Shown in pieces: positions 18,012 to 27,224 of a stretch of 31,143 bases of DNA. Origin of the DNA: JBGTIS01 sp041745535 (GTDB taxonomy: Bacteria; Bacteroidota; Bacteroidia; Cytophagales; Cyclobacteriaceae); NCBI GenBank assembly GCA_041745535.1, contig JBGTIS010000159.1, positions 1 through 31,143 on the forward strand, read 5' to 3'. The translations under genes and the position numbers were made by a program. The notes under the pieces are model-generated. The model saw only the letters and a program-made list of their open reading frames with translations, ran no database searches and was not told where the DNA came from. Position 1 is the first letter of the stretch; each line of letters begins with the position of its first letter.

Positions 18012-18773
18012 CTAAGTTTTTATCTGCATACTGGTGCGTCCAAATCTTCTTTCTCTTTTCTGATAAGAAAGAATTGCTTCGTACAAATGCTCTTTCCTGA
18101 AATCGGGCCAAAGAACGTTTGTAACGTATAATTCTGTATAGGCGATTTGCCAAAGTAAGAAATTGCTTACCCTCATTTCCCCGCTTGTACGAATAAGTAG
18201 CTCCGGGTCTGGCATATGTTTGGTATTCAGGTGCTGGCTGAGCAATTCCTGAGTAATATCATTTATATCTAGCGCGCCATCTTGTATTTGCGCGGCTACG
18301 GATTTAATGGCTTCTGTAATTTCCCAACGCCCACTGTAATTTAAAGCCAGTACCAGGGTAAGGCCATTGTTATTACGGGTGGTAAACATGGCGTTTTTCA
18401 GTTCATTATGACATTTGTCGGGCAATCCTTCCAAATCGCCAATGGCAGCCAAACGCACATTGTTTTTCATGAGGGTGTCCATCTCATCTTTAATGGTAGA
18501 AACCAACAGTTGCATCAGTGCATTTACTTCAGCGCGTGGTCTTCCCCAGTTTTCCGTTGAAAAAGCATAAAGCGTAAGAAAACTCACTCCTAATTCAGCA
18601 CAGCTTTCTGTAGTTTCCCGCACGGCTTTAATAGCATTGCGGTGTCCAAAAACTCTTGCTGCTCCCTGCTTTTCCGCCCATCTACCGTTTCCATCCATGA
18701 TAACGGCTATGTGCTTTGGCAAATTGCTTTTGTCTATACTTTCTTTCATCTTATGCACATCCCATGATTGCAT
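18012..18773 (-). CDS. uppS: Isoprenyl transferase (undecaprenyl diphosphate synthase)
   Basis: UppS condenses isopentenyl diphosphate onto farnesyl diphosphate in cis to make the C55 carrier for peptidoglycan and other glycans. The 253 residues include HIAVIMDGNGRWA with the Mg-binding D27, GHRNA, LTLYAFSTENWGRP, and the substrate-diphosphate block RTSGEMRVSNFLLWQ followed by AYTELY and WPDF, all standard for the cis-prenyltransferase family. The start at 18773 may be too far upstream. A TACTTTG box (18780-18774) abuts it, and the next ATG at 18749 gives the usual length before HIAVIMDG. It precedes bamA by 9 bases. Confidence 0.96.
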   Translation of the reverse strand: MQSWDVHKMKESIDKSNLPKHIAVIMDGNGRWAEKQGAARVFGHRNAIKAVRETTESCAELGVSFLTLYAFSTENWGRPRAEVNALMQLLVSTIKDEMDTLMKNNVRLAAIGDLEGLPDKCHNELKNAMFTTRNNNGLTLVLALNYSGRWEITEAIKSVAAQIQDGALDINDITQELLSQHLNTKHMPDPELLIRTSGEMRVSNFLLWQIAYTELYVTNVLWPDFRKEHLYEAILSYQKRERRFGRTSMQIKT

Positions 18774-18962
18774 GCAAAGTACAAAAATGCGATTTTTTTT
18801 TCTATTTTATAACAGATATACTTTATTTCCTGCCAGATTCATTAATTTACTTACCTCAGAACCAAAATTGCTGGTGTAAATCTCACTTTTTTCGCGGTCT
18901 TTCAATTTTTGAAATCAGAAAAATTTATTGCCAGGCAGGCTAAGATACTGTTTTTTGTAGTA

Positions 18963-19679
18963 TTAATTGAAGTCAAAAGGGCAGGGAATGGTATAAAAAG
19001 TATAGCTTACTGAAAATCCTATAAAATATAGCCAATCGGTATCATACTTATTCCCATATTGCAAGTCTTTTATCAACGGATCGCCACCGGACAGGTTATC
19101 CGCGTAATCGAAAAATGTTTTGCGGATACCCGCTTCCATTCCGACACTCCACTCACGGTTCAACAAATACTTAAATCCTATTCCTAAAGGAACTACAGGT
19201 TGGATATTGCTGTAATTTTCAGAAGAAGGAGTATCATGCTGACCAAAAAAACCGGCTCCTAAACCTAAAAAGAAATAGGGTGACCACCTTAACAGGTTAA
19301 TGTTTTTTCTGAAATCGAGAAAATAGTATTCAACTGTACCTCCTAATTCAAAATAAGAAATACCAAAAGCAGGCGCATTCCGTGCATCGGCAAAAGCATC
19401 AATAGGTTTTTCGTCGTCGCCATACAGAAATCCACCCATTATATGAGCCCGTACGCTCAGATAATCTTTAAGGTTCATTCTGAAGAAAGCCATACCCGCC
19501 GGCCGATTATTTTCTATGCGATACTCTTTTACCATATCGCCAGTATAGGTTAGGCCACCTATACCCAGACCTACTTCGTATTTCTGTGCTTCTACCGTGT
19601 TAAAATAAAACATAAAGGTAGCAAAACCCAGAACTGCTATTAGCTTTGAATAAGGAAATGATAATGAAATGGAAAACAA
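18963..19679 (-). CDS. DUF6089-family outer-membrane beta-barrel protein
   Basis: The protein has 238 residues with an N-terminal hydrophobic export signal (~10-32, ending VEA-Q). Alternating beta strands rich in Gly, Tyr and Phe follow (YEVGLGIGGLTYTGDM, YFELGGTVEYYF, SPYFFLGLGAGFF), as does a C-terminal YTFYTIPCPFDFN. This matches DUF6089, a Bacteroidota family commonly encoded just before uppS-bamA. The role is unknown; an outer-membrane 8-strand barrel with an envelope function is inferred. The gene lies 189 bases upstream of uppS. Confidence 0.85.
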   Translation of the reverse strand: MFSISLSFPYSKLIAVLGFATFMFYFNTVEAQKYEVGLGIGGLTYTGDMVKEYRIENNRPAGMAFFRMNLKDYLSVRAHIMGGFLYGDDEKPIDAFADARNAPAFGISYFELGGTVEYYFLDFRKNINLLRWSPYFFLGLGAGFFGQHDTPSSENYSNIQPVVPLGIGFKYLLNREWSVGMEAGIRKTFFDYADNLSGGDPLIKDLQYGNKYDTDWLYFIGFSVSYTFYTIPCPFDFN

Positions 19680-19788
19680 TGGTTTTTTTTTAATTATATA
19701 TGAATTTGCATATATAACTTAAAATTTATGATTTTGGTATAATTGCGTTCAACAATTTGACACTATACCTGTTCCGATAAGCTTTATT

Positions 19789-20985
19789 TTACCGTATGTA
19801 CCTTTTTCCTCCCTTTACTTTTTCAAAAGGACTTCTGCCAAGCATATACACTAACCTGATTGTGGTTGTAAGATAGATGTCGTTGTCGCTCGGATTACCC
19901 CGGATTTGATTGGGTTGCCCATAACCCGGAAAAATGCCATAAGTTACTCCATCTGCCCCCTGATAGGTAACCACATTTTTAGTTTGTTCACTATCCAGAA
20001 TGGGTTGTAGCCTGTCTTTACCGGATATTACAGCAGTTGGCTCTCTGGAACGGTCAGACATAATTTTTGCCAGGTCGGAGGTGAGCACTCCCTTGTCGGC
20101 ATAATTACCGCTTACGTCGTCAATATAATCGAAAAACATAAACCGGTAACTAAATTCAAACTCAATATCAAATGACTGGCTAATCTGTTGCCGTACGCCA
20201 ATTCCCACCGGAAGACTGAATTGAAAATTACTGTAAGCAGCATCGGGACCTTCGGTTTGTAAGGGTTTTAGTGCTACCCACTTTCCGGCATTTTCCGGCA
20301 TTACCGGCGCAGTGCCAGTACCATACAGAAAGCTTTCCTGAGGAACTTTGGCCATCGGGTTATGGTGAAACACAGAAACTCCGGCGAAAATATAGGGGGT
20401 GAATATAGCACGTGTAAAAACGGTACCCTGATTGGGAATAAGATCAAAAACACCTGATAATGAAAAATCTATTACATCGTTACGAAACTGAAGGTTGCGG
20501 ACGTATCGGTAAATAGCCTCATTATCTTCAGGATTTGCCGACTCGAAGTCGTCGCCTCGCAGGCGGCCCCACATAAGTCCGGTTTGTACCGAAAACTGAG
20601 GCCCAATGCGTAATCCTGAAGATACCCCAACACCAGCTCTGGTAAACGACAGATCGGTACTGAAAGCACCTGCCCTGGGAGTAACATCGCCAAAGTAGTT
20701 CAGTGCGTTTGCTGAAACTCCAATCGTCATATATTGCCTTGAATTGGCAAATTTGATCCTTTTTCCTGTGAAATTTGACGTCCGGTGATTCTGTTGCTTT
20801 CTGTAGCTGTTCTGCTTTTTAAAAGCTCTTTTTGTTTTGGTTTGAGCAGCCACTTCGTTGCAGAAAAATAATAAAAAAAACAGAAGAATTACTGCATTAG
20901 GTAATCTGAAAAAATGATGCATGGATCTGAAAAAATTAAGAATTTGGACTGAGGTATAATAGTCGCGTGTTTTTTCCAAATTCAA
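19789..20985 (-). CDS. Outer-membrane beta-barrel protein, DUF6089-like
   Basis: This 398-residue protein has the same kind of strands as its neighbour (ALNYFGDVTPR, FRNDVIDFSLSGVFDL, FTPYIFAGVSVFHHNP, FEFSYRFMFFDYIDDVSGNY) and ends with a barrel-like LTTTIRLVYMLG. It has a basic insert after the signal region (~50-75, KTKRAFKKQNSYRKQQ) and an extra loop region at ~300-360. The true start may be the ATG at 20922, because MHHFFRLPNAVILLFFLLFF then forms a normal signal peptide; the 20985 start adds 21 residues. It begins 13 bases after nadK. It is probably a diverged paralogue of the next gene. Confidence 0.8.
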   Translation of the reverse strand: MNLEKTRDYYTSVQILNFFRSMHHFFRLPNAVILLFFLLFFCNEVAAQTKTKRAFKKQNSYRKQQNHRTSNFTGKRIKFANSRQYMTIGVSANALNYFGDVTPRAGAFSTDLSFTRAGVGVSSGLRIGPQFSVQTGLMWGRLRGDDFESANPEDNEAIYRYVRNLQFRNDVIDFSLSGVFDLIPNQGTVFTRAIFTPYIFAGVSVFHHNPMAKVPQESFLYGTGTAPVMPENAGKWVALKPLQTEGPDAAYSNFQFSLPVGIGVRQQISQSFDIEFEFSYRFMFFDYIDDVSGNYADKGVLTSDLAKIMSDRSREPTAVISGKDRLQPILDSEQTKNVVTYQGADGVTYGIFPGYGQPNQIRGNPSDNDIYLTTTIRLVYMLGRSPFEKVKGGKRYIR

Positions 20986-20998
20986 AACTGAAAAAAGA

Positions 20999-21874
20999 TC
21001 AATTCCTTACATCCAATCCCCAGTTAAGTTTTTGCCTGAGGGTGTCCATAAAATTATATCCCTCAGCTCTGATTAGTTTGGCATGAAAAGGGCATTTTCT
21101 TACCGCCATTCTAACGGAAGCATCTACTGTTTCGGAGCGGGAATCCAGAGATACCAGAAAGTTGTCGGCTCGTCCTTCTATTTTAAAAGAAATAATGCTG
21201 TTGTCGGAAACAATTAACGGGCGCACGGTAAGATTATGCGGACTTACCGGTGTAATGATAAGGTTATTGGATAGTGGAACTACCACCGGGCCTCCGCAAC
21301 TTAGTGAATAACCTGTAGAACCGGTAGGCGTAGCTACAATCAGTCCATCAGCCCAGTAAGAGTTTAAGTATTCGTTATCCAGGTAAGTATGTACCACAAT
21401 CATAGAGGAGGTATCCTTTTTCATTATGGCAAACTCATTTAAGCCGAAATTTAAACCATTGAACAGATTTTTGTCTGAAATAAGTTGTACCAATGAACGA
21501 CGCTCGAGATGGAAGTTACCGGCATAAATAGACTTTACCGCATTTTTAATTTTATCCTGGGTGGTGGTTGCCAGGAAACCCAGCCGGCCGGTGTTGATAC
21601 CCAAAATGGGTAGTTCAGAGGCTCCTACGTGGGTTACGGTTTCCAGCAGGGTGCCATCGCCTCCAAGGCTAATCACACAATCAACCTCAGGAAATTTTTC
21701 AAAATCTTTATATATTTTATGTTCCGGTAAAGTTAAAGAAGTCTGGTTGAGAAAATCGTAGAAGAGCTGAGAAATAAAAATATCAGCTTTCTGAGAGGCT
21801 AAAATTTCTAGTAAGGCATGAACATAAGGCAGGCTGTCTTCACTGAATTTTCTGCCATGAATGGCAAATTTCAT
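20999..21874 (-). CDS. nadK: NAD kinase
   Basis: The 291-residue protein phosphorylates NAD to NADP using ATP (or polyphosphate in some members). Diagnostic motifs are LGGDGTLLE with catalytic D73, the following GINTGRLGFL, the NE pair in FGLNEFAI, and DGLIVATPTGSTGYSLSCGGP, all in the expected order and spacing. The length is normal. It stands 13 bases before the DUF6089-like gene and 138 bases after the CBS-domain gene, in the conserved Bacteroidota arrangement leading to uppS-bamA. Confidence 0.97.
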   Translation of the reverse strand: MKFAIHGRKFSEDSLPYVHALLEILASQKADIFISQLFYDFLNQTSLTLPEHKIYKDFEKFPEVDCVISLGGDGTLLETVTHVGASELPILGINTGRLGFLATTTQDKIKNAVKSIYAGNFHLERRSLVQLISDKNLFNGLNFGLNEFAIMKKDTSSMIVVHTYLDNEYLNSYWADGLIVATPTGSTGYSLSCGGPVVVPLSNNLIITPVSPHNLTVRPLIVSDNSIISFKIEGRADNFLVSLDSRSETVDASVRMAVRKCPFHAKLIRAEGYNFMDTLRQKLNWGLDVRN

Positions 21875-22012
21875 GTATTTGTGGTTTTGATTTTGTTGGT
21901 ATCCATCGCAACACCCTTATGATCATACTTTACGCATAACAGGTTTTTACAGGGCGGTTTCATAAGGTTATTACCAATTTGAGGTTGTTTAGTAATTATG
22001 TTTAAATCGCTA

Positions 22013-22681
22013 TTATATATTCAGATATTTCATTAAGATATCCAATCTTTCTTTTTCGTTTGATATAATTTTTTCTTCCTGAAATAAGCCAATAATCTTG
22101 TAATTAAACCTTTCTAAGGTGGCTACCATATGAGATACTTCTTTTCTATCAAGCTTTAACGTAAGCTGCATTTTGGCCGAATCGTATGGGTCATCGGTAA
22201 GAAAGCAGCCTAAAATTTTTCCACCGTCAGATTCTATCAGGCGGGTAATCTCGGCTAGCGAATAATCTATTTTTTTGATTGAAATCATGATAATGCCGCC
22301 CGGAGATTGTACCGCAACCGTGCGGGAAAAAGCCTCAAAAATTTCATTGGAAGTAATTACACCCTGGAAAACATCATTCTGGTTCAGCACAGCTACCATT
22401 TCTGAATTGTAATTAGCCATTACCGCTACAATTTCGTAAAAGTGCTGATCTTCATACACAAAACAGTTGCTGGTAGCTAATGGATAAGCATTGATGATAT
22501 TAAGATCGGGTAAGCCTTCATTATATAACATTTCGCGGGAAATAAATCCCCTAAAAGTACGGTTATCAACCAGAGGCAAATGATTTATCCGGTAATCATC
22601 CATCAGTAATATTAATTTCGGCAGGTCATCCCGCGTACTTACTACTGGAATTATGGAGTTAATAAGTTCTTTCGCTATCAT
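22013..22681 (-). CDS. CBS-domain protein with C-terminal ACT-like domain
   Basis: The first ~130 of 222 residues hold two CBS repeats (IPVVSTRDDLPKLILLMDDY, HLPLVDNRTFRGFISRE; then VAVLNQNDVFQGVITSNEIF). CBS pairs usually bind adenosine nucleotides. Residues ~135-205 (GGIIMISIKKIDYSLAEITR, MQLTLKLDRKEVSHMVATLE) look like an ACT-type ligand-binding fold. No catalytic domain is attached, so it is probably a regulatory or sensor protein; the ligand is unknown. Its ATG overlaps the end of the hydrolase gene by 23 bases, indicating translational coupling. It is commonly found next to nadK in Bacteroidota. Confidence 0.85.
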   Translation of the reverse strand: MIAKELINSIIPVVSTRDDLPKLILLMDDYRINHLPLVDNRTFRGFISREMLYNEGLPDLNIINAYPLATSNCFVYEDQHFYEIVAVMANYNSEMVAVLNQNDVFQGVITSNEIFEAFSRTVAVQSPGGIIMISIKKIDYSLAEITRLIESDGGKILGCFLTDDPYDSAKMQLTLKLDRKEVSHMVATLERFNYKIIGLFQEEKIISNEKERLDILMKYLNI

Positions 22682-23477
22682 GCTTTTGTTTTTTCAAAAA
22701 AACTTCTAAAATACTATTAAACTTTTCAGGATGCTCCATCATGGGAGCATGGCTACACTGGTCCACAAATCGCAAGGTTGAGTTTGCGATTAACCGATTA
22801 AATTCATGTGCTACCATTGGTGGAGTTATGGTGTCATTCAATCCCCATACCAACAATGTAGGTATTTTTATTTTCGACAATTCCTGAGAAATATTGTTTC
22901 GTTGGGCTGATTTGGCAATTGCTACAATATTCATGCATTTCGGAATACTGGTAGTAGTTTCAAATACTTCATCCACATATTCTTTAGTTGCCGTTTCGGG
23001 ACTGTAAAATGTATACTCTACTCTTTCTTTAACGAATTCGTAGCTTCCGCGTTTTGGAAATGAACCACCCATAGAATTTTCAAATAACCCGGAACTGCCG
23101 GTTAATACCAGGCTATCTACTTTATGCTGATTAGCCAGGGTATACAACAAGGCAATATGCCCGCCCAATGAGTTACCCATCAGAATCATTTCATTAAGTT
23201 GCTTTGCTTTTACAAAATCACTCAAATAAGCGGTAAGTCCTTCAAGACCCGCTTTTCTAACAGGCAAATCGTAAATGGGCAGCATAGGAATAACAACCCG
23301 GTACTGATCTGAAAACCGCTCTACTACTGAACTCCAGTTACTTAACGCGCCAAAAAGCCCATGCAGTAGTAACATAGTTTTTCCCTCACCTTCATCTATA
23401 TAACTAAAACCATTATCTCTTTTAACTGTTGCCTGCATCGATAGCTTTATTTTTCCTTTCATTTTATAAATTATCAT
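22659..23477 (-). CDS. Alpha/beta-fold hydrolase
   Basis: The protein has 272 residues of the alpha/beta-hydrolase fold. The oxyanion-hole motif LLLHGLFG is at ~36-43, the nucleophile elbow is GNS103LGG, the acid is D215 in WGLNDTITPP, and the catalytic histidine is H243 in CSHAPMMEHPE. The triad is complete, so it should be active; the substrate is not predictable from sequence. The 23477 start adds a short basic segment; the ATG at 23438 (MQATVKRDNG) is an alternative. It ends 23 bases inside the CBS gene and probably starts this transcription unit. Confidence 0.88.
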   Translation of the reverse strand: MIIYKMKGKIKLSMQATVKRDNGFSYIDEGEGKTMLLLHGLFGALSNWSSVVERFSDQYRVVIPMLPIYDLPVRKAGLEGLTAYLSDFVKAKQLNEMILMGNSLGGHIALLYTLANQHKVDSLVLTGSSGLFENSMGGSFPKRGSYEFVKERVEYTFYSPETATKEYVDEVFETTTSIPKCMNIVAIAKSAQRNNISQELSKIKIPTLLVWGLNDTITPPMVAHEFNRLIANSTLRFVDQCSHAPMMEHPEKFNSILEVFLKKQKHDSERTY

Positions 23478-23643
23478 CTAATCTAAAGAAACCCAACCGT
23501 TTTTGCCGGGCATACTTACATAGTGACTATTATAAATATTATTTACTTAAATAGCTAAAAGCTTCTCAAATAAATAACTATGATAAAGCAGGAAAGTGTT
23601 TTTTTATATACGAAATATTTATGGGATACAGATTTTTTATCTG

Positions 23644-25011
23644 TCAGACAGAATCCCGCAGGAATTTTTTCAGGTATTCGTATTGGTTTTGAAGAAAAAA
23701 GGCTTGCTTTTTCTTCGTTAAAAATGCCCGCAGGTTTTCTGGTAAAGGCACTTCATGGCCAATCGCATTGGCTACGATGTCCTGAAATTTAGCGGGATGA
23801 GCCGTTGCCAGTATTACACCAAATATATTTTCCTGAATTTTGAGATAATCTTTTAGTCCCAGATAACCTACTGCTGTATGCGGGCACATTACATAACCCT
23901 TATACGTTTCATAAACTTCTCTGATAGCTGCTTCAGTTTGCAGGTCGGTATATTTTTTTCCGGTGATATCCTGCCCAATCGCGGCATGAATTTCTTCGGA
24001 AGTAGCATTAGGGTGCTGTTGATAATAGAATTCCTGTAATCGGGCAAAATTGCTCGGGTTTCCTACATCCATGGCATTAGAAATGGTGCGTTGTGAAGGT
24101 TTTGGCGAAAAAATTCCTTCTAACAGATATTGGGGTACAATATCATTAATATTAGTTGCGGCAATAAGTTGTTTTAAAGGCAGACCCATTTGTTTGGCAA
24201 TAAGGCCCGCACAGAGATTGCCGAAATTGCCACTGGGTACTGAAAAAACCAGCGATGAGTTTTTATTCAATGCCCCTGCTCTTTTTAATTGCGCATAAGC
24301 ATTAAAATAGTAAAATGATTGTGGTACCAGCCGGCTGATATTAATAGAGTTGGCAGAGGCCAACTGCATCGATTGCCGAAGGTCAGGATCCAGAAAGGCT
24401 TGTTTCACCATCCGCTGGCAATCGTCGAAGGTGCCATCTATTTCCAGTGCGGTTATATTATTGCCCAGCGTGGTAAGCTGTTTTTCCTGTAATTCGCTCA
24501 CTTTTCCGGACGGATACAGAATGGTAACTTTAATGTTGGGCACATTGAAAAATCCCCGGGCCACCGCGCCCCCGGTATCGCCGGAAGTGGCTACCAGAAT
24601 ATTGATTTCTCGCTCATATTTCAGTTTTCCATGTTGCAGAAACCATGACATGACGCGCGCCATAAACCTGGCACCAAAATCTTTGAAAGCCAGGGTGGGG
24701 CCATGAAAAAGTTCCAGCACACTCATATTATCGTTCAGGCGCACTACCGGCGCGTCAAAATTGATTGCTTCTGCTACAATTTGTTTCAGGTCGTTAGCAG
24801 GAATTTCGCCTTCCAGCAAAAGTTTACTTACTTCAAACGCTATTTCCTGAAATGATTTTTTATCTATTTGCTGGAAAAAGGAAGCTGATAATCGCGGGAA
24901 ATTCCTGGGCATGAACAGGCCGTTATCATCGGGAAGTCCCTTAAAAAGCGCTTCTTCAAATGAAATATAGGCACGGTTAGCAGGAGAGGTGTTGGTGCTG
25001 TAAAGTTGCAT
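23644..25011 (-). CDS. thrC: Threonine synthase
   Basis: Threonine synthase converts O-phosphohomoserine to threonine with PLP, the last step of the pathway. The 455-residue protein has the PLP lysine in TLAFK110DFGARF, the phosphate-binding loops SGDTGGAVARGF and PSGNFGNLCAGL, and the late motif PHTAVGYLGL. The N-terminal AYISFEEALFKGLPDDNGLFMP is typical of the family. It starts three bases after the aminotransferase stop, so it is co-transcribed with that gene and thrB. A weak hairpin (23628-23644) overlaps its stop codon but lacks a T-run, so I do not call a terminator. Confidence 0.96.
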   Translation of the reverse strand: MQLYSTNTSPANRAYISFEEALFKGLPDDNGLFMPRNFPRLSASFFQQIDKKSFQEIAFEVSKLLLEGEIPANDLKQIVAEAINFDAPVVRLNDNMSVLELFHGPTLAFKDFGARFMARVMSWFLQHGKLKYEREINILVATSGDTGGAVARGFFNVPNIKVTILYPSGKVSELQEKQLTTLGNNITALEIDGTFDDCQRMVKQAFLDPDLRQSMQLASANSINISRLVPQSFYYFNAYAQLKRAGALNKNSSLVFSVPSGNFGNLCAGLIAKQMGLPLKQLIAATNINDIVPQYLLEGIFSPKPSQRTISNAMDVGNPSNFARLQEFYYQQHPNATSEEIHAAIGQDITGKKYTDLQTEAAIREVYETYKGYVMCPHTAVGYLGLKDYLKIQENIFGVILATAHPAKFQDIVANAIGHEVPLPENLRAFLTKKKQAFFLQNQYEYLKKFLRDSV

Positions 25012-25014
25012 ATA

Positions 25015-26139
25015 CTATTTGCGTTCAATCTTTGATAAAGTTTTACATAAAAGATCCACATCCTGAAAATTATTGAAGAAATGAACCCCAAGACGGAGTC
25101 CTTTTTGCCGGTAGGCGGTAATAATGTTTTCCTTCATTAAAGCTTTTTCCAATTCCATATCGCCTTCAATGGTAATTATACCAGACAGGTGTTGAGGTTC
25201 GTAATCAGAAATGATGGAAATGCCAAGCTCATGGAGACCCGCCAGCAGGTAGTTAACTAATTCTGTAATCCGGCTCTTAATATTTTCATACCCAATGGTA
25301 TGTAATTCACGAAGTGCCTGGCCCAGCACCATAAAACTCAGAAAATCCGGATGGCCGGGCTCAAAGAATTTCATGTTGTATTCAAATTTATCGTTAGGAC
25401 CGGGAAAGGAAAACAGACCAAAACTATGGTGGCCTACAATGGGGGGCTTGTGCGCTGCCAGCAATTCCTTATTAATATACAAAATGCCATTGCCAAAACC
25501 GGCAGAGGTCCATTTATAACCACTGGAGATCACCACATCAACCTTATCTTTTTCTACATCTACCGGAAAAGCACCATAAGATTGGGTGGTATCCAGTATT
25601 AAAACAGTGCCGTTTTTCCGGCAAATCTGACTTAGCTGTGCTGTGTCTGTTTTGAAACCTGAAAGATACTGTACATGGCTGATGGCCAGAATTTTTATTT
25701 GCTTTTCTCTTAAAGTCTGGTCAATCTTATCCAGATGAATAGCCCCGTTTGTTTCAGGTTTTAAATAATGCGTTTCATAATTATTTAATTTCCAGGGTAG
25801 GTTCAGCGAAGGATAATCCTCTTCGATAAGCAACACACTTTTCAGTGGGTTCAGCATCTGCGCCATAAAATTCGCGCCCAGCGTAAAATTAGGTATCAGG
25901 GCAATGGTATCGGCAGTGGTATGCAGCGATTGCGCTACCAGTTTACGGGTAATTTCTATTTCTTCTACAAAATAACTTCGACTCAGGCCGCTTTCTTCCA
26001 GAAATTTCTGCATGTATTCCTGTCCAACCTGTGCTGTTTGCTTAGAAATTAAGCCACAACTGGCCGTATTCAAATACGTATATTTGTTGGCAACAGGATA
26101 TTGCGCTCTGATTGATTCCCAATTTACATGAAAACTCAT
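25015..26139 (-). CDS. Class V aminotransferase (PLP-dependent) in the threonine cluster
   Basis: This 374-residue fold-type I PLP enzyme belongs to the aminotransferase class V / cysteine desulfurase superfamily. Seen motifs are YTYLNTASCGLIS at the start, the PLP-contacting DTTQSYGAFPVDV, and the Schiff-base K209 in SSGYKWTSAGFGNG. The late desulfurase active-site cysteine loop is not recognisable, so sulfur transfer is unlikely; an aminotransferase, lyase or epimerase-type reaction fits as well. It lies 8 bases after thrB and 3 bases before thrC, which ties it to homoserine/threonine metabolism or a connected amino acid. The substrate is unknown. Confidence 0.85.
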   Translation of the reverse strand: MSFHVNWESIRAQYPVANKYTYLNTASCGLISKQTAQVGQEYMQKFLEESGLSRSYFVEEIEITRKLVAQSLHTTADTIALIPNFTLGANFMAQMLNPLKSVLLIEEDYPSLNLPWKLNNYETHYLKPETNGAIHLDKIDQTLREKQIKILAISHVQYLSGFKTDTAQLSQICRKNGTVLILDTTQSYGAFPVDVEKDKVDVVISSGYKWTSAGFGNGILYINKELLAAHKPPIVGHHSFGLFSFPGPNDKFEYNMKFFEPGHPDFLSFMVLGQALRELHTIGYENIKSRITELVNYLLAGLHELGISIISDYEPQHLSGIITIEGDMELEKALMKENIITAYRQKGLRLGVHFFNNFQDVDLLCKTLSKIERK

Positions 26140-26147
26140 AACATTAT

Positions 26148-27110
26148 TTATTTTTCTGGGTGTTCAATAATTCTGGGGCCTTCCTTATTAATATTGGAAA
26201 CATACACTTCGCTATCGATACCCACCTGTTCGAAGGCTATTTTCATGGCTTCGCCAACCTGATTGGCTATGGCTTTATCTTTATTCAGCGCAAAAAGTGA
26301 AGGACCTGATCCTGAAATACCACATCCCAGGGCACCCGCTTCCAGCGCAGCTTCCTTTACTTTCTGGAAACCAGGAATCAGGATAGAACGAATGGGTTCT
26401 ACAATAACATCTTCCATAGAACGGCCAATCAGGTCGAAATCGCATTGCCATAATCCGGCGATCAGGCCGGCGGCATTACCCCATTGCACCACGGCGTCTT
26501 TCAGGGAAAGCTGTTTTCTTAAGATACTCCGCGCGTCTTTGGTTTGCACTTCAATGCGCGGATGAATAACCGTACAGCAGAGGGCTTGCGGCGTGGGAAT
26601 TCTTACTACATCCAGCGGATGGTAACTGCGGATCAGTATAAAACCACCTAACAGGGCAGGGGCTACGTTATCGGCATGGGCAGAACCACAGGCCAGTCGT
26701 TCGCCTTCCATAGCGAACGGAAGCAGATCTTCCCTTTTTTCTATGGCTTTTTCCGGATAATAAACTTTTAAAAGTTCATTAATGGCAAACAATCCTGCTA
26801 CCGCACTGGCCGCGCTGGAGCCCAGTCCACTACCCAGCGGCATATATTTATGCAGGATAATGGCCACCCCTAAATCCAATCCAATATGTTTCAAAAAACT
26901 GCTTACGGATACGCCTACTGTATTCTTCTCAACTTCCAGGGGCAATTTTCCGTCATCCCCTGTGATTTTCTCAATCACAATACCTGGTTGCTCCGTGAGC
27001 CTGAGGATGACTTCATCGCCCGGATAATCTACCGCCAGACCCATAATATCAAATCCGCAGGCGACATTAGCCACGGTGGCCGGAGCAAATACTTTGATGC
27101 TTTTTTCCAA
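26148..27110 (-). CDS. thrB: Homoserine kinase
   Basis: This GHMP-family kinase phosphorylates homoserine to O-phosphohomoserine, the substrate of ThrC encoded two genes downstream. The 320 residues show GHMP motif 1 (PATVANVACGFDIMG), the ATP loop PLGSGLGSSAASA at 91-103, and motif 3 GCGISGSGPSLFAL near 270. The length is typical. It is the first gene of the minus-strand unit thrB - aminotransferase - thrC. The thrA homologue (aspartokinase/homoserine dehydrogenase) often found beside it is not in this window. A promoter-like element lies about 115 bases upstream. Confidence 0.96.
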   Translation of the reverse strand: MEKSIKVFAPATVANVACGFDIMGLAVDYPGDEVILRLTEQPGIVIEKITGDDGKLPLEVEKNTVGVSVSSFLKHIGLDLGVAIILHKYMPLGSGLGSSAASAVAGLFAINELLKVYYPEKAIEKREDLLPFAMEGERLACGSAHADNVAPALLGGFILIRSYHPLDVVRIPTPQALCCTVIHPRIEVQTKDARSILRKQLSLKDAVVQWGNAAGLIAGLWQCDFDLIGRSMEDVIVEPIRSILIPGFQKVKEAALEAGALGCGISGSGPSLFALNKDKAIANQVGEAMKIAFEQVGIDSEVYVSNINKEGPRIIEHPEK

Positions 27111-27224
27111 AATTCAGATTTTAAAAGGAAAAATAACCATAATAAAACGGAAAGGTATAAATCAAACAGCTTCTTAAAGCTTAATAGACATTTTAATTCA
27201 GTATAAAACCCTAAAAACCCTATT

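Noticed and set aside
23628..23644. Hairpin (ACAGAT/ATCTGT) as thrC terminator
   Set aside because: Only 6 base pairs, overlaps the stop codon, and no T-run follows on the minus strand.
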